Below are positions 34,309 to 42,909 of a DNA stretch of 43,045 bases, one piece after another. Made by a program: the position numbers and the translations under genes. The DNA is taken from assembly GCA_023412475.1 (NCBI GenBank), contig JAEYNR010000022.1:1-43045 (forward strand), read 5' to 3'. The notes below the pieces were generated by a model that saw only the letters and a list, made by a program, of their open reading frames with translations, did no database searches and was not told where the DNA came from. The stretch's first letter is position 1; every line of letters starts with the position of its first letter. This DNA comes from Fibrobacterota bacterium. Its GTDB lineage: Bacteria > Fibrobacterota > Chitinivibrionia > Chitinivibrionales > Chitinispirillaceae.

Positions 34309-35661
34309 ATGGAAAATGCTGCAAACATGAGAATTTTGATAGCCGATGATGAACAGGAGATAAGGGAATCTCTCAAAGAGATACTCATCGAAGACGGATT
34401 TGAGGTCACTCTTGCCGAAAACGAAGAGCAGGTTCTTCAAAGAATGGCCGATGGCGTTGATTTAATAATTCTGGATATCAAGCTGGGGATAGACAATGGT
34501 ATAGAAATCCTTCGTAAGGTAAGGGCCGCAAATTCTCGGATTCCTGTTATTATGATTACTGGATTCGGAACTGTCAGTCTGGCTAAAGAGGCATTTAAAA
34601 TAGGTGCACATGACTTTCTGGAAAAGCCACTTCGCCTTCTACAGGTAAGAACAAGCATTCGTAATGCACTGGAGGGAGTGGTTTTAAGAAAAGAGTTACT
34701 CAAGAGAGAAAAAGATCGCCCCCTGATCGTTTCTCAGTGTATGAAACAGTTGTACGGACGGGCTTCCAGACTCTCAAATGTGAAAGATCCAGTTGTTATA
34801 ATAGGACCTTCCGGTTCTGGAAAAGATCTTCTGGCAAGACATATTCACTTTGAAAGCAATAGGACCTCAGGACCTTTCATACCAACCAATGCTGCTTCAT
34901 TACCGGTTTCTCTGGCAGAAGATGAACTGTTTGGACATGAGCGGGGCGCTTTTACGGGTGCAGAGAAAAAAAGACTGGGCTGCCTCGAGCAGGCAAATGG
35001 TGGAACTCTGTTTATGGATGAAATTGCAGACATGGATCTTCAGGTTCAGGCCAAACTTCTCAGAGTTATCGAAACAGGAGAGCTGTTGCGCCTGGGAGCC
35101 ACCTCCCCCATAAAAGTGGATGTCCGCTTGGTTTGTGCAACTCATAAGAATCTTGAATCGCTTGTCTCTCAAGGTCTTTTTCGTCACGATCTATGGTACC
35201 GGATAAGTGCCTTTGTGCTCAATGTTCCTGGTCTTGAGCATAGAGTAGAGGACATCGCACCTCTTGCCAGTCATTTTCTGGAAATCATTTGTCAGGAACT
35301 TGGGATTCAGAAAAACTTTACCAAATCAGCACTGAAACGACTCTGTGAGTTTAGCTATCCTGGAAATATCCGTGAGCTGAAGCATCTGGTAACCAGGGTT
35401 GCTGTGTATACTGATTCAGCGCAAATCGATTGGGCTGACATTGAAGAGCAGCATACAGAAAATGGGGAAAATACATTTTCTGAACCTGTAGTTGGTTTAA
35501 CAAGCACTACTTCCGATTTCCGTCAGGCCAAAATCGAATTTGAGAGACAGTTCTTGAAAAATGCACTTCTTCAGCATAATGGAAATATCACTGCAACCGC
35601 CCGTGCCATTGGACTTGCCCAGCCAAATCTCTCCAGAAAGATAAAGGTACTTGGAATATAG
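34309..35661 (+). CDS. Sigma-54-dependent NtrC/NtrX-family response regulator
   Basis: 450 residues. The receiver domain (about 7-125) has RILIADDEQEIRESL, phospho-Asp in LIILDIKLGIDNG and Lys in AHDFLEKPLRLLQ. The AAA+ domain (about 140-370) has Walker A VIIGPSGSGKDLLARHIH (the second Gly-Thr of the usual GETGTGKE is Gly-Ser, Asp replaces Glu), the sigma-54 contact loop GAFTGA in HERGAFTGAEKKR, and Walker B GGTLFMDEIADM. The C-terminal Fis-type HTH is GNITATARAIGLAQPNLSRK. It activates sigma-54 promoters on phosphorylation; the only good -24/-12 promoter seen in the window lies upstream of its own operon. 5-nt gap to the kinase gene. Confidence 0.9.
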   Translation: MENAANMRILIADDEQEIRESLKEILIEDGFEVTLAENEEQVLQRMADGVDLIILDIKLGIDNGIEILRKVRAANSRIPVIMITGFGTVSLAKEAFKIGAHDFLEKPLRLLQVRTSIRNALEGVVLRKELLKREKDRPLIVSQCMKQLYGRASRLSNVKDPVVIIGPSGSGKDLLARHIHFESNRTSGPFIPTNAASLPVSLAEDELFGHERGAFTGAEKKRLGCLEQANGGTLFMDEIADMDLQVQAKLLRVIETGELLRLGATSPIKVDVRLVCATHKNLESLVSQGLFRHDLWYRISAFVLNVPGLEHRVEDIAPLASHFLEIICQELGIQKNFTKSALKRLCEFSYPGNIRELKHLVTRVAVYTDSAQIDWADIEEQHTENGENTFSEPVVGLTSTTSDFRQAKIEFERQFLKNALLQHNGNITATARAIGLAQPNLSRKIKVLGI

Positions 35662-35748
35662 CTATAAGGTGGTGCTTGGATACGGTTTACCTGGTGCAAT
35701 TTATTCTTCGGATGCTCTTATTTCCAGGCGCAGGACGCTTGCAATTAA

Positions 35749-36224
35749 TCAATATCTGTTAACCCAAACACATTTTTTACATGGTTCTGGACATAAATCA
35801 GAATCATTCACTGCTTTTCTAAGTTTGTTGTATCTTTCAGAGTTCCATATTTCTTTAAATGTATTATCAGCAATATTTCAATTTTATCACCTCTGTTGCA
35901 ATACAGATAGACATCTCCATTCCATGCAATACTTCCCATGGTTAATGGCGCATCGCATGTAATATTGATATTGAAATCTGCATCACAAACATATTTATTA
36001 TCTTCCCAGAGAAATTTACCCAAACGTAACGGCATTATATCTACCTGCATACCATAATTTTTTGCAGCATTAATGGCATTTGTGATTGATTTTGTAAGTC
36101 TGGAATTTACTGGTGCTGCCTGCTGGGCCGGTTCAACAACTGTGTTCATCCCAACTCGCTTAATACACATGGAATTTGCTTTTTCGTTGAACATTTCCTG
36201 ACGCATTTGTTTAACGGCAAGGCC
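35749..36224 (-). pseudogene. Radical SAM/SPASM protein remnant (frameshifted)
   Basis: The minus frame contains MRQEMFNEKANSMCIKR, VDIMPLRLGKFLW and CDAPLTMGSIAWNGDVYLYC, which is the SPASM/twitch pattern after a radical SAM core. Near 35870 the frame shifts by one or two bases; the next frame continues the domain perfectly: ADNTFKEIWNSERYNKLRKA and CPEPCKKCVWVNR, the final Cys cluster for an auxiliary Fe-S site, ending at TGA 35749. The N-terminal radical SAM core with CxxxCxxC is absent, and upstream (36225-36300) I find no continuation. It is therefore a C-terminal fragment with an additional frameshift. Such proteins modify peptides or sugars. Confidence 0.7.
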
Positions 36225-36515
36225 TCAAAGGAGCCACATACGGCCATTCCGACTATTGGTGTTGAATAGAACTTCAACATTTTGACAACCTCCAGAGCTA
36301 CATCAAGTCGTCAAAATCATTATATTGTTATAACGGTTCAAATAGCGTTATACTATAGAACAGATGAAATCCAAGTTTAACAACAACAGAAAGCCCGCAT
36401 ATGACTCGGTTGCGGCGCTGATGCCCCTATCACACTGGGCCGAACGGGAGCAATCCCACCCTTGAATTCGGTAGACCGGCTTGGACGAGCAGGGCTGCGG
36501 ATTAAAGTAGAGTAA

Positions 36516-36846
36516 CCGTGCGACACCAGTGTACCGCTCTACATTGACGAAGCGATAGGTGGGATCGCCCGAACTGGTATCGAAGCGCCCGACGGGGTGT
36601 CGGCGGGAACAACGAGTGTGAAGCAGGTCGGCAACAATACCATACGTCCGCGCTAGCCGTGAGCGGCAAGACGCTGAACATCAACTCGCCCGCCGGTAAT
36701 AATACGAGGATAAGGGTGATCAACATCATAGGCAAGCCGGTCGAGAATTATACCGCGTCCGGCAGCGCGAGGATCTCGGTAGGAGTTATTTTGAAGAGGT
36801 CAGGGGTGCTGGAGTCATGAATACGACTCCAATAATTTTGCAATTA
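36516..36846 (+). pseudogene. Broken 3' end of a secreted carbohydrate-active protein, relative of the next gene's C-terminus
   Basis: GC-rich. One frame reads CDTSVPLYIDEAIGGIARTG and SAGTTSVKQVGNNTIRP. After a one-base loss the next frame reads LAVSGKTLNINSPAGNNT and IRVINIIGKPVENYTASGSA. A further shift gives SYFEEVRGAGVMNTTPIILQ. Together these align with the last 65 residues of the intact GH43 protein just downstream (KGRMLNVSAFDNNLKIRVID ... YLVEVRCAGLRQITPVILK). So this is the decayed end of a similar gene, with at least two frameshifts. The part before it may be a CBM but cannot be assigned. 36225-36515 shows nothing further. Confidence 0.7.
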
Positions 36847-36910
36847 AAAAAATGTCGCCCGAAGTTTCGCGGCTACGGGCGGCCGTTTCATTACATAAAA
36901 GGAGTAATTT

Positions 36911-39097
36911 ATGACACGTGTCAAAAATATCCTGTCGGCGGCCATAATCTCGACAGGTATTATGATCGGTACCACGACGGTTCCGCTTTCAGCTAACCCG
37001 GTTCTCAGCCACAAGTACACCGCCGACCCTCAGCCAATTGTCTGGAAAAACAGGCTTTATGTCTACGCTTCCAACGATGATCAAAGCGTAGTTGAAAGTG
37101 AGGGATATGTGATCCAGGCCTACACGCTTGTGTCAACTGATGACATGGCAAACTGGGTCGATCACGGCGAGGTGTTCCGGGTGCCTCGCGACTGGAAGAA
37201 CAACACAAGCACCACCGGTGCTCGTGCTTACGCCCCGGGTGCAGTCGTTGGCAATGATATGGTTTACCTGTACCCTTGTGGTGCGGGAGGTCCGGTGGGG
37301 GTAGTTACAGCGCCCCAACCCGAGGGACCATTTACAGATGTGCTTAACGGGAAAGCGCTTGCCGGCAGAGACCAGTGGTGCAAAAACTGCAATGTTGAAT
37401 GGCTGTTCGATCCCGCGGCGTTTATTGACGATGATGGTGAGGGGTATCTTTATTACGGCGGCGCAAACGGCGGCGATAAAAATCCTTTTCGCGTAATGCG
37501 ACTCAATAAAGATATGATTTCTTTGAAGGATTCTACAGCGACAACTATTATATCGCCGCGTGCCTTTGAAGCCTCTCATATGCACAAGCGCGGAAGCATA
37601 TACTACTTTTCTTATGTTAATGATTTTAATCCTCCCCAGGGTGAGCCCGGCGCGGCTATCGTATATATGACAGGCAATAATCCCATGGGCCCATTTACTT
37701 TTAAAGGTCCGGTACTGCGCAACCCGGCTATCAACGGAAAAAACATCAACAGGAACAACAACAATCACCATGCACCTGTAGAGTATCAGGGTAAATGGTA
37801 CATGTTCTACCACGATCGCAGGGTAGCGGATGCCAATGGAGCTTCAAGCGTCAATCAGCGCAATATCAGTGTGGACTCTCTTGTGTACAATGCAGACGGT
37901 ACGATGAAGGAAGTTGTCGTCTCCCATGACGGTGTCAGGCAGATAAAAAATTTTGATCCCTACAGCGTGATAACCGCTACGACCATCAACAGGCAGTCGG
38001 GCATCAAGACCGACAGCGTCGCCAACGAGGGTATGATAGTCAAGTCCATTTCCAACAATGACTGGATCCGTCTCAAAGGCGTTGATTTCGGAGGGGGGGC
38101 TGCGGGAGTTACCGTGCGCGCCGCGAGCGGGTCATCGGGCGGGAGCATTGAGTTCAGGATCGGAAGCGAGTCGGGGACTTTGATCGGGACTTGTAACATC
38201 ACCTCAACGAGCGGGTTGGACAAGTGGCAGGATTTCGAGTGCGATATCGACAGAACAGCAAGCGCCGGCGTTAAGGATTTTCTATACCTCGTATTCAAGG
38301 GGGCAGATGAGCCGTTCAGGTTGAGCCAGTATCAGTTTAGCGAATTGTGTGAAGATACTCCGGATCCCACCCCGAACAACCTGGTCGCCGACGGCATCTT
38401 CTCCGGTCCAGGTCTCGGTTCTAACTGGGCGCTTGCAAACCTGAGCGACGGCGCGAACGCGTCCGCCACAGTCAGATGCAACAAGGCCGAGATTAACATT
38501 ACAAGCGAAGGAACTGAATCCTATCAGCCGCAGCTCGCACAACAGGGTATTAAACTTGAGCAGGGAAGATCCTACAAGCTTACCTTCAAGGCATCAGCCG
38601 CAGAAAACAGGGCAATCGTAGTCCAACTCGAAAGACTGGGCGGGGAAGACATAGACTGGGGACACCTGTACAGCGAGGCTAAATCGTTTAATCTGACGAG
38701 CAACGAGGATGAGTATTCGCTTGATTTCGACATGACCGACCCGACCGACGAGAACGTTCAGCTCGTGTTCAACTTCGGTGGATCGGGTTCGAGCGTTTCT
38801 CAGAAGGTTACCATTAGTGATGTCGTGCTCCTTTCCACCGGCCCTACATCCGTAATCGCTAAACAGACCCCGCGCGCAGTTCGCCCGTCTGTCAGCGTAA
38901 AGGGCAGGATGTTGAATGTGTCGGCCTTTGATAATAACTTGAAGATAAGAGTAATCGATGTAAGAGGCAAGATTGTCGCAAGATTCAATGCTTCGGGCAG
39001 CGGGAAATATTCGTTGAGGGATATCTCTGCCGGCCGCTATTTAGTAGAGGTGCGCTGCGCGGGGCTAAGACAGATCACGCCAGTCATTTTGAAGTAG
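36911..39097 (+). CDS. Secreted GH43 family glycoside hydrolase with CBM6-like, CBM4/9-like and C-terminal sorting-like domains
   Basis: 728 residues. Signal peptide about 1-28. GH43 five-bladed propeller about 30-345: catalytic base Asp39 in KYTADPQPIVW, pKa-modulating Asp in WLFDPAAFIDDDGEGYLYYG, catalytic acid Glu in RAFEASHMHKRGSIYYFSYV. CBM6-like about 350-480 (NDWIRLKGVDFGGGAAGVTV, GGSIEFRIG). CBM4/9-like about 490-650 (GRSYKLTFKASAAENRAIVV). The last 65 residues match the por/T9SS-type C-terminal sorting pattern (IRVIDVRGKIVARFNASGSG, AGRYLVEVR). Likely an arabinofuranosidase or xylosidase on hemicellulose; the exact activity is not set by sequence. AGGAG lies 6 nt before ATG. Base composition is richer in G+C than the flanks, suggesting transfer. 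Closed by a terminator at 39129. Confidence 0.85.
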   Translation: MTRVKNILSAAIISTGIMIGTTTVPLSANPVLSHKYTADPQPIVWKNRLYVYASNDDQSVVESEGYVIQAYTLVSTDDMANWVDHGEVFRVPRDWKNNTSTTGARAYAPGAVVGNDMVYLYPCGAGGPVGVVTAPQPEGPFTDVLNGKALAGRDQWCKNCNVEWLFDPAAFIDDDGEGYLYYGGANGGDKNPFRVMRLNKDMISLKDSTATTIISPRAFEASHMHKRGSIYYFSYVNDFNPPQGEPGAAIVYMTGNNPMGPFTFKGPVLRNPAINGKNINRNNNNHHAPVEYQGKWYMFYHDRRVADANGASSVNQRNISVDSLVYNADGTMKEVVVSHDGVRQIKNFDPYSVITATTINRQSGIKTDSVANEGMIVKSISNNDWIRLKGVDFGGGAAGVTVRAASGSSGGSIEFRIGSESGTLIGTCNITSTSGLDKWQDFECDIDRTASAGVKDFLYLVFKGADEPFRLSQYQFSELCEDTPDPTPNNLVADGIFSGPGLGSNWALANLSDGANASATVRCNKAEINITSEGTESYQPQLAQQGIKLEQGRSYKLTFKASAAENRAIVVQLERLGGEDIDWGHLYSEAKSFNLTSNEDEYSLDFDMTDPTDENVQLVFNFGGSGSSVSQKVTISDVVLLSTGPTSVIAKQTPRAVRPSVSVKGRMLNVSAFDNNLKIRVIDVRGKIVARFNASGSGKYSLRDISAGRYLVEVRCAGLRQITPVILK

Positions 39098-39128
39098 AAA
39101 TATCGTAACATTGGTAATGATGTACACA

Positions 39129-39156
39129 GGGGTGCGAGTTATCGCACCCCTTTTTT
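39129..39156 (+). terminator. Rho-independent terminator of the GH43 gene
   Basis: GGGGTGCGA (39129-39137) pairs with TCGCACCCC (39142-39150), 4-nt loop, followed by TTTTTT. It overlaps the 3' end of the GNAT pseudogene on the other strand. Confidence 0.88.
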
Positions 39157-40090
39157 ATTGGTGCACCAGGCCACAGACACTTTTTGGAGGCCGATATGCA
39201 GGTTGATTATGCATGGGCCATAACAGGATGAGCGAATTGCTGTTCGGGTAATTTTTCCCAGCCGCATCATGAACATATCTTCATTTTTTGAAGCAGTTAA
39301 TTCTTCATTGCTGATATCTGCAAAGTTCGGAGTAAAATGAAAGATATTCTTTTTATTTCCTGCACCTGTAATTCTATGAAGAATATCACGAAAAATTACT
39401 GGTTGTTGTGCAACTACATCATACAATTCAATAACATTTCCATTCTCTTCAAAAACTACTATTACGTTAATTCCATCTAATATGTAAACCATGTCCTTAA
39501 AAACATTGAAGCAGTACCACAAGAATATTGAGCTTGAGTTTATACAATCAAATCGAGTTGATCGTGGTAACCTCGATGAAATTATATTAAGTAAAACATT
39601 TAAATCATTCTTATCATTAACATTAATTTCCCTGCAATCGTTATGATTTGAGCTATTCGGATTATTGATATAGAATGAATACCGTAAATCATGACTTAAT
39701 GAATAGCCAAATTTAGGATAAAAATTCATGACAGATTCGTTTGGAAACAGATAGAATAAATCATACTCTTTTTTTGTATGGTTTCCCTGACAATGTCCAA
39801 CAATCTACTTGATAATCCTTTCATTCGAAACTCCGGGTGAGTAAAACAGTACCGACTTGGATTGCTTTAATCAGATTATTATTTACCAGTAAATGCATTT
39901 TTGATACTGAAACATTGGATATAATTTATCTTTTATGGACAATTGAGTGACATATATAATTTTCACTCCAGAAACCTTTCTGATACCAGTTTTCAAAATC
40001 AATCCCAAACACTTGTTGTGTCATATTATTAAAACTTAAGCGCAGTACATTTTCACTTTTATAATCGAATACATAATCAAATTTTTGCAT
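39139..40090 (-). pseudogene. GNAT-family N-acetyltransferase pseudogene with several lesions
   Basis: From ATG 40090 (AAAGGG upstream) the frame reads MQKFDYVFDYKSENVLRLSF and NWYQKGFWSENYICHSIVHK, then a TAA. The same frame resumes with IISNVSVSKMHLLVNNNLIK and AIQVGTVL. After a one-base loss it continues in another frame with THPEF-like HPEFRMKGLSSRLLDIVRE, the acetyl-CoA binding motif A. A further loss in an A7 run leads to LFYLFPNESVMNFYPKFGYS, typical motif B, and about 195 residues in all to TAA 39139. Together this is a nearly full GNAT gene broken by one nonsense and two frameshift lesions. The last codons lie within the GH43 terminator, so the true 3' end may be missing. Substrate unknown. 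Confidence 0.78.
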
Positions 40091-40161
40091 CTTTTTCCCT
40101 TTTCTTTCGAATTATTCTTAGCGCAGGGGTTTTCTTGTTTTCGTGTTCTTCCAAAACGTTC

Positions 40162-40221
40162 GCCCAACGTTCTGGCGCAAGTTTTAGTGTTTCTTTACAT
40201 TAAAACTAGTACCGGTTAGTG
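40162..40221. other. Imperfect palindrome resembling an integron attC site
   Basis: GCCCAAC (40162-40168) fits the attC core RYYYAAC, and 60 bp on GTTAGTG (40215-40221) is close to GTTRRRY with two mismatches. Between them AGTTTTA (40180-40186) pairs with TAAAACT (40201-40207). Size and fold suit attC, but one core is imperfect. The rest of the 40091-40405 gap shows nothing. Confidence 0.25.
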
Positions 40222-40405
40222 TCCATTGTCTGGCTGTGCTTCTTCTGGACAACGCATTTTCCACTTTGGGGTTTTAAGATATATACTTTTTATCAATATC
40301 CAAGTTCCAACCTCAAATTTTGACATTTACTTTTTTGTTAAATATATTCTGTTTTAACAGAAATCTGTTTTATTTGCCATTAACTTTCTTGGGAGAGCCA
40401 AAACT

Positions 40406-41266
40406 ATGGATAAAAGCGATGCTTCTTTAGAAAATGATGAAATTATTCAGAGTCTAATAAAAGAAATTCAAACAACTTTAGATAATTTTAAAGTAAATGT
40501 TTATACCAATAACAACAAAAAAATTGATACCATTGAGAACTCGCCATCTCTCAGTGACAGTGAAATAAGTGCACTCCGAGAAGAAATTCGCTTATCACAT
40601 AACACGCGGATGGATCTCTTCAAATTTAAGATGATTGCAATTGGTGGATTGGGAGCAGTAGGCCTTGGCATTGGAGTTGAATATTTTGACAATTTTCATT
40701 TTACTCCATACATCTTATGTCTGCTTCCATTAATTTGTCTTATGATTGATGCACTCTGTCATCATAATTTAATCAGAATACTTATGTTAGGTGAATTTCT
40801 CAAGTCCAGAGGTGATAGATATGAAACGTTCATAGAAGAACGGTGTCAAACTGGCAAATACTATAAATTGAGGTGTTTCGATGAAGAAGATACATCATTA
40901 GTGATTATAAAAAAAGAACCGGTCAAGCAGCCTCTAATCAAGCAATCTTTTATAAAAAGGTTGTTCGGTGATTCTGGACGACGGATCTTTTTTGGACTCG
41001 AAGACTGGGCACTTCATTGGTCCACAATTGTTGTATCCTTACTCTTATTATTATATGGTACTATTATATTTAAAAGCATTATTTTTATTGTTTGTGGCAT
41101 TATATCGATCGTGTTATCATTATTTTTAACAGCATCATCAAACGTAAGAGCAGATGCAATCAGCACAAAGGGAGTATTGGTTGATACCTCAAAAAAATCA
41201 GAAAAAAACACTGAAAATGGAATTGAATTCGCTGGACCAGATAGAGAACCTGTTCACATTTCTTAA
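40406..41266 (+). CDS. Four-TM hypothetical membrane protein
   Basis: Function not recognised. 286 residues. N-terminal 70 residues are charged and partly helical (LSDSEISALREEIRLSHNTR). A first TM pair lies at about 76-92 and 98-116 (MIAIGGLGAVGLGIG, YILCLLPLICLMIDAL). A cytoplasmic-type loop of about 90 residues follows, including a Lys-rich IKKEPVKQPLIKQSFIKRLF. A second TM pair lies at about 208-225 and 227-245 (TIVVSLLLLLYGTIIF, IIFIVCGIISIVLSLFL). GGGAG lies 10 nt before ATG 40406. The 3' end overlaps the next gene by 50 nt, so translation of the two is probably coupled and the proteins may act together. Confidence 0.6.
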   Translation: MDKSDASLENDEIIQSLIKEIQTTLDNFKVNVYTNNNKKIDTIENSPSLSDSEISALREEIRLSHNTRMDLFKFKMIAIGGLGAVGLGIGVEYFDNFHFTPYILCLLPLICLMIDALCHHNLIRILMLGEFLKSRGDRYETFIEERCQTGKYYKLRCFDEEDTSLVIIKKEPVKQPLIKQSFIKRLFGDSGRRIFFGLEDWALHWSTIVVSLLLLLYGTIIFKSIIFIVCGIISIVLSLFLTASSNVRADAISTKGVLVDTSKKSEKNTENGIEFAGPDREPVHIS

Positions 41267-42497
41267 ACAAAATAAAACTTTCCATTTTCCCTTCCTAGTC
41301 AATGGTCTTTTTCCTGCAGCAATGCTTCAGGAATCCTCTGAATACACCGGTTACAGTTACGTATGGGTGCGTGACAATATGCATATCGCACATGCACACT
41401 ACATCAATGGTTTAAAAGATGTAGCCATTAAAAATGTTCAGACATTTGCCGACTACTTTATTAAACATAAACATCGGTTTGAAAATATTATTACTGGGAA
41501 ACTGGATCCAGGTGATCCAATGAACCGGCCACACATCCGCTTTGATGGTACTACACTCTGTGAATTGAACCAGAAATGGTCACATGCTCAAAACGATGCA
41601 CTTGGATACTTTCTGTGGCTTTTCTGCATGATATACAATAAAGAAAATATTCCACTGTCTGCTCAACAAATCGAACTCATGGCTCTGTTCGTATTATACT
41701 TTGAAAAGATTTCATACTGGAACGATGAAGATAATGGCCACTGGGAGGAAACACGGAAAATCGAAGCTTCGAGTATAGGAACTGTTATTGCAGCCTTATG
41801 TCAATTACATAAATTAATAGAAAGATATAACGTTACTCTACAACATCATGAAGATAAAATCACTCCCGCTAAGATTGACACTTTAATTCATCTTGGAAAC
41901 AAATTTTTACATGAGATTCTTCCGTTTGAATGTATTCAACATGAGCCAAAAAAAGAAAGAAAATATGATGGAGCATTGCTTTTTTTAATATATCCGCTGT
42001 GTATTATTCAAGATGAATCTCTTGAAAATCAAATTCTGTCTAATGTGCATGAAAACTTACAAGGTGAATACGGGATACGAAGATACCCGGGTGATTCCTA
42101 CTGGGCTCAAGACTACAAACAGAATTTCTCTGAAGAAGATCGTACTATTGATTTCAGTGATAATATTTCATCACGGGATATACTGCTGGAGCCCGGTAAA
42201 GAAGCTCAGTGGTGTATTTTTGATCCAGTTCTTTCTGTAATTTATGGTAAACGATTTCAGAAAACAGGAGAACCAGACTATCTAAAATTACAGATTAAAC
42301 ATTTTAACAGATCACTAAGTCAATTAACCGGTGAAGATTCTCCGTTTGGCAGCTATAAGTGCCCGGAGCTATACTATGTTGAAAACGGCCGTTACATTCC
42401 AAATGACACAGTTCCTCTGTTGTGGACACAAGCAAACCTTTTGAATGCTTTCAAATTTATGAGAGAGAGTTTGAATATTGAAGGCGTTATCTCTTGA
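41217..42497 (+). CDS. GH15 / phosphorylase-kinase-alpha-like (alpha/alpha)6 barrel protein
   Basis: 426 residues. YTGYSYVWVRDNMHIAHAHY matches the segment of glucoamylase and phosphorylase-kinase alpha subunits where the Arg-Asp pair lies in the active site. PHIRFDGTTLCELNQKWSHA and QNDALGYFLWLFCMIY follow, then EASSIGTVIAALCQLHKL and KYDGALLFLIYPLCII; the set resembles the GH15-like family best known from cyanobacteria. No signal peptide, so it is probably cytoplasmic. A glucan or oligosaccharide substrate is likely by family but not proven; the second catalytic Glu cannot be placed with certainty. ATG 41217 lies inside the preceding gene. An in-frame ATG at 41154 is possible. Confidence 0.7.
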   Translation: MELNSLDQIENLFTFLKQNKTFHFPFLVNGLFPAAMLQESSEYTGYSYVWVRDNMHIAHAHYINGLKDVAIKNVQTFADYFIKHKHRFENIITGKLDPGDPMNRPHIRFDGTTLCELNQKWSHAQNDALGYFLWLFCMIYNKENIPLSAQQIELMALFVLYFEKISYWNDEDNGHWEETRKIEASSIGTVIAALCQLHKLIERYNVTLQHHEDKITPAKIDTLIHLGNKFLHEILPFECIQHEPKKERKYDGALLFLIYPLCIIQDESLENQILSNVHENLQGEYGIRRYPGDSYWAQDYKQNFSEEDRTIDFSDNISSRDILLEPGKEAQWCIFDPVLSVIYGKRFQKTGEPDYLKLQIKHFNRSLSQLTGEDSPFGSYKCPELYYVENGRYIPNDTVPLLWTQANLLNAFKFMRESLNIEGVIS

Positions 42498-42499
42498 TG

Positions 42500-42709
42500 A
42501 TGTTTTGCTTTCAGAATCATTTGATTCTGCATCATCTACAGCATTATATCCCGTACAATTTATTATTGTATCAGGAGTTTCTGAATCAATAAACGATGAA
42601 TTTTATCAAAATTGGTAATATCACAATCTTTTTCTTCCGGCGCGATAAACTCTATATTGCAAGATGAAAGCTCTTTTTGAAATTGCTTTCCTAACTGCCC
42701 GCTCTCACA
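42500..42709 (-). pseudogene. 5' fragment of a dTDP-4-dehydrorhamnose reductase (rmlD-like) gene
   Basis: The minus strand reads SGQLGKQFQKELSSCNIEFI and APEEKDCDITNFDKIHRL, the Rossmann start of RmlD/RfbD. After a one-base shift near 42590 it reads SETPDTIINCTGYNAVDDAE, matching the usual PDVVINCAAYTAVDKAE block. The first few residues (MKILVTGA) are cut off at 42709, directly beside the repeat array of the IS21-like element, and the sequence is lost again before the GH15-like gene. Only about 65 of 290 residues remain. The family makes dTDP-L-rhamnose for surface polysaccharides. Confidence 0.65.
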
Positions 42710-42710
42710 C

Positions 42711-42812
42711 AATTTGACCGACCATTATGAAAATAAATAACCGGTCATTATCAGGTAATTTGACCGCAGATTATCAGTTTAAATGACCGTTCTTTATCAA
42801 GTTATTTGACCG
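42711..42812. repeat. Five repeats with exact 23-bp period at the left end of an IS21-like element
   Basis: The core WAATTTGACCG-like unit starts at 42711, 42734, 42757, 42780 and 42803 (AATTTGACCG, TAAATAACCG, AATTTGACCG, TAAATGACCG, TATTTGACCG). TTATCA or TTATGA follows at a fixed offset at 42725, 42748, 42771 and 42794. Multiple terminal repeats that bind the transposase are known for IS21-family ends, and an IstA-like gene begins 98 nt downstream. Confidence 0.75.
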
Positions 42813-42909
42813 ATTCCTGGTATCATTCGCTAAGCGTCCACCATAACCCATTTTCTGGCTTCTCAGATCACATCAAAGGAGCTTTAAAAGAGCAGAAAGA
42901 GGACGGCCG

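Noticed and set aside
42711..42812. CRISPR array
   Set aside because: Unit period is only 23 bp with no spacer of CRISPR length and the repeats are degenerate; an IS21-type end fits better.
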